NCBI GenBank assembly: GCA_963977405.1 | Contig: CAXBOY010000001.1 | Span: 1-64,000 of the forward strand | Reading direction: 5' to 3' | Length of the DNA: 64,000 bases | DNA from: UBA5078 sp963977405 | GTDB lineage: Bacteria; Pseudomonadota; Gammaproteobacteria; Pseudomonadales; Pseudohongiellaceae | Shown: piece after piece, positions 63,422 to 64,000 of the stretch | How the letters are laid out: each line of letters begins with the position of its first letter | Numbering within the stretch: the stretch's first letter is position 1 | Program-made: the position numbers and the translations under genes | Notes under the pieces: generated by a model | The model's database searches: none | The model's input: the letters and a program-made list of their open reading frames with translations, nothing else | Told to the model about the DNA's origin: nothing

Positions 63422-64000
63422 CTCTGGCCCCCAGCGGCACTCGCCTCGTTAATAGAGGACACTACTGGCTTGCGGGTAAAGAATGCACCCCAAGGCACAC
63501 TAAGCAAGGTCAGAAGGAAGCTCAATACTAGGGCAAGCCCGAGTGGCCAGTAAAACAAGACGTTGATGGGGCGGAAAGTCTGCTCATCCTGTTCGATTGT
63601 CTCGAGAGTGTCGAGCTCGGCGTAAATGTCGACCAAGTCTTCTACATTACGGGCGCGGAAATAACGGCCACCGGTGGCCTCCGCGATCGCGGTTAGATTC
63701 TCCTCGTCCAGTTCCGCGGAAGGGTTGATAGAGCGCGATCCTTGGAAAGAGCGCTGCACTAAGGAGTCCGCACCCATGCCGATTGTGTAAATCTTAATAT
63801 CTTCAGTCTGTGCCAATTGCCCAGCTTGTAATGGTGATATGGCGCCAGCATTGTTCACACCGTCCGTTAGCAGCACTAGCACGCGGCTATTCGCGGGGCG
63901 TTCGCGCAGATGTTTGACTGCGAGCCCGATGGCGTCGCCAATAGCGGTAGCAGACTCTTCGATCATGCCGATCTCGAGCTCGGAGATTAGTTTCGCCACA
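63418..64000 (-). CDS. BatA: VWA-domain protein, C-terminal part (5' end beyond window)
   Basis: About 194 residues are visible; the frame is still open at the last base, so the N terminus, including the VWA metal site, is outside. The visible part has LLTDGVNNAGAISPLQAGQLA and IYTIGMGADSLV, the VWA core, the segment SINPSAELDEENLTAIAEATGGRYFRARN, typical of BatA, and a final membrane helix (FYWPLGLALVLSFLLTLLSV). The operon probably starts upstream with another moxR and DUF58 pair. Confidence 0.92.
   Translation of the reverse strand, partial: VAKLISELEIGMIEESATAIGDAIGLAVKHLRERPANSRVLVLLTDGVNNAGAISPLQAGQLAQTEDIKIYTIGMGADSLVQRSFQGSRSINPSAELDEENLTAIAEATGGRYFRARNVEDLVDIYAELDTLETIEQDEQTFRPINVLFYWPLGLALVLSFLLTLLSVPWGAFFTRKPVVSSINEASAAGGQR

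Overview
The window is chromosomal DNA of a gammaproteobacterium, most likely a free-living marine member of the Pseudomonadales/Cellvibrionales group. The evidence is gene order. The blocks mtnP-like phosphorylase / csiV / mfd / gap2 / nqrABCDEF / apbE / nqrM / sth and leuCD / asd / fimV / truA / trpFBA / accD / folC / dedD / cvpA / purF follow the arrangement known from Pseudomonas. Coding density is high, base composition looks even, and TTG and GTG starts are common. I see no insertion sequence, phage, CRISPR array, rRNA or attachment site. The species cannot be fixed from this sequence alone.

Layout. 1-1217: the 3' end of cysS, then a tRNA operon (Pro-UGG, His-GUG, Arg-UCU) behind a near-consensus sigma-70 promoter. 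1225-5957: a serine hydrolase, then a compact module in which a sigma-54-type activator with a degenerate receiver domain lies between two small operons, each preceded by a sigma-54-like promoter; these encode a DUF1328 membrane peptide, a 60-residue lipoprotein, a helical protein and a CC0125/CC1285-type lipoprotein. 6036-17290: accessory-looking genes (GMC oxidoreductase with its Tat subunit, TonB-dependent receptor, secreted esterase, cytochrome c, FabH-like synthase, VOC protein, PhoD phosphatase, FkbM methyltransferase). 17503-25797: an orphan MinD/FlhG-like ATPase with a small coiled-coil partner, then methylthio-nucleoside phosphorylase, CsiV, Mfd and a long-form GAPDH. 26036-34724: the complete Na+-translocating NADH:quinone reductase operon with its flavin transferase ApbE, its iron-delivery factor NqrM and the soluble transhydrogenase.

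34747-43373: gpsA, a DUF4389 membrane protein with a histone-H1-like tail, a DUF4892-OmpA protein, folE, prmB, aroC, leuC, leuD and asd (leuB, expected between leuD and asd, is absent). 43511-55474: fimV, truA, trpF-trpB-trpA, accD, folC, a SPOR protein, cvpA and purF. 55529-64000: two MoxR/Bat-related modules facing each other: moxR-DUF58-transglutaminase on the + strand, and batA-batB/C-batD-SUI1 on the - strand, with batA cut by the window end.

Most of the window is conserved core genome. The best candidate for an undescribed system is the 2774-5957 module: an apparently phosphorylation-independent sigma-54 activator, two TGGCACG-type promoters next to it, and four small envelope-type genes that would form a local regulon. 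The second candidate is the MinD-like ATPase / coiled-coil gene pair at 17503-18859, which has an unexplained rho-independent terminator on the opposite strand.
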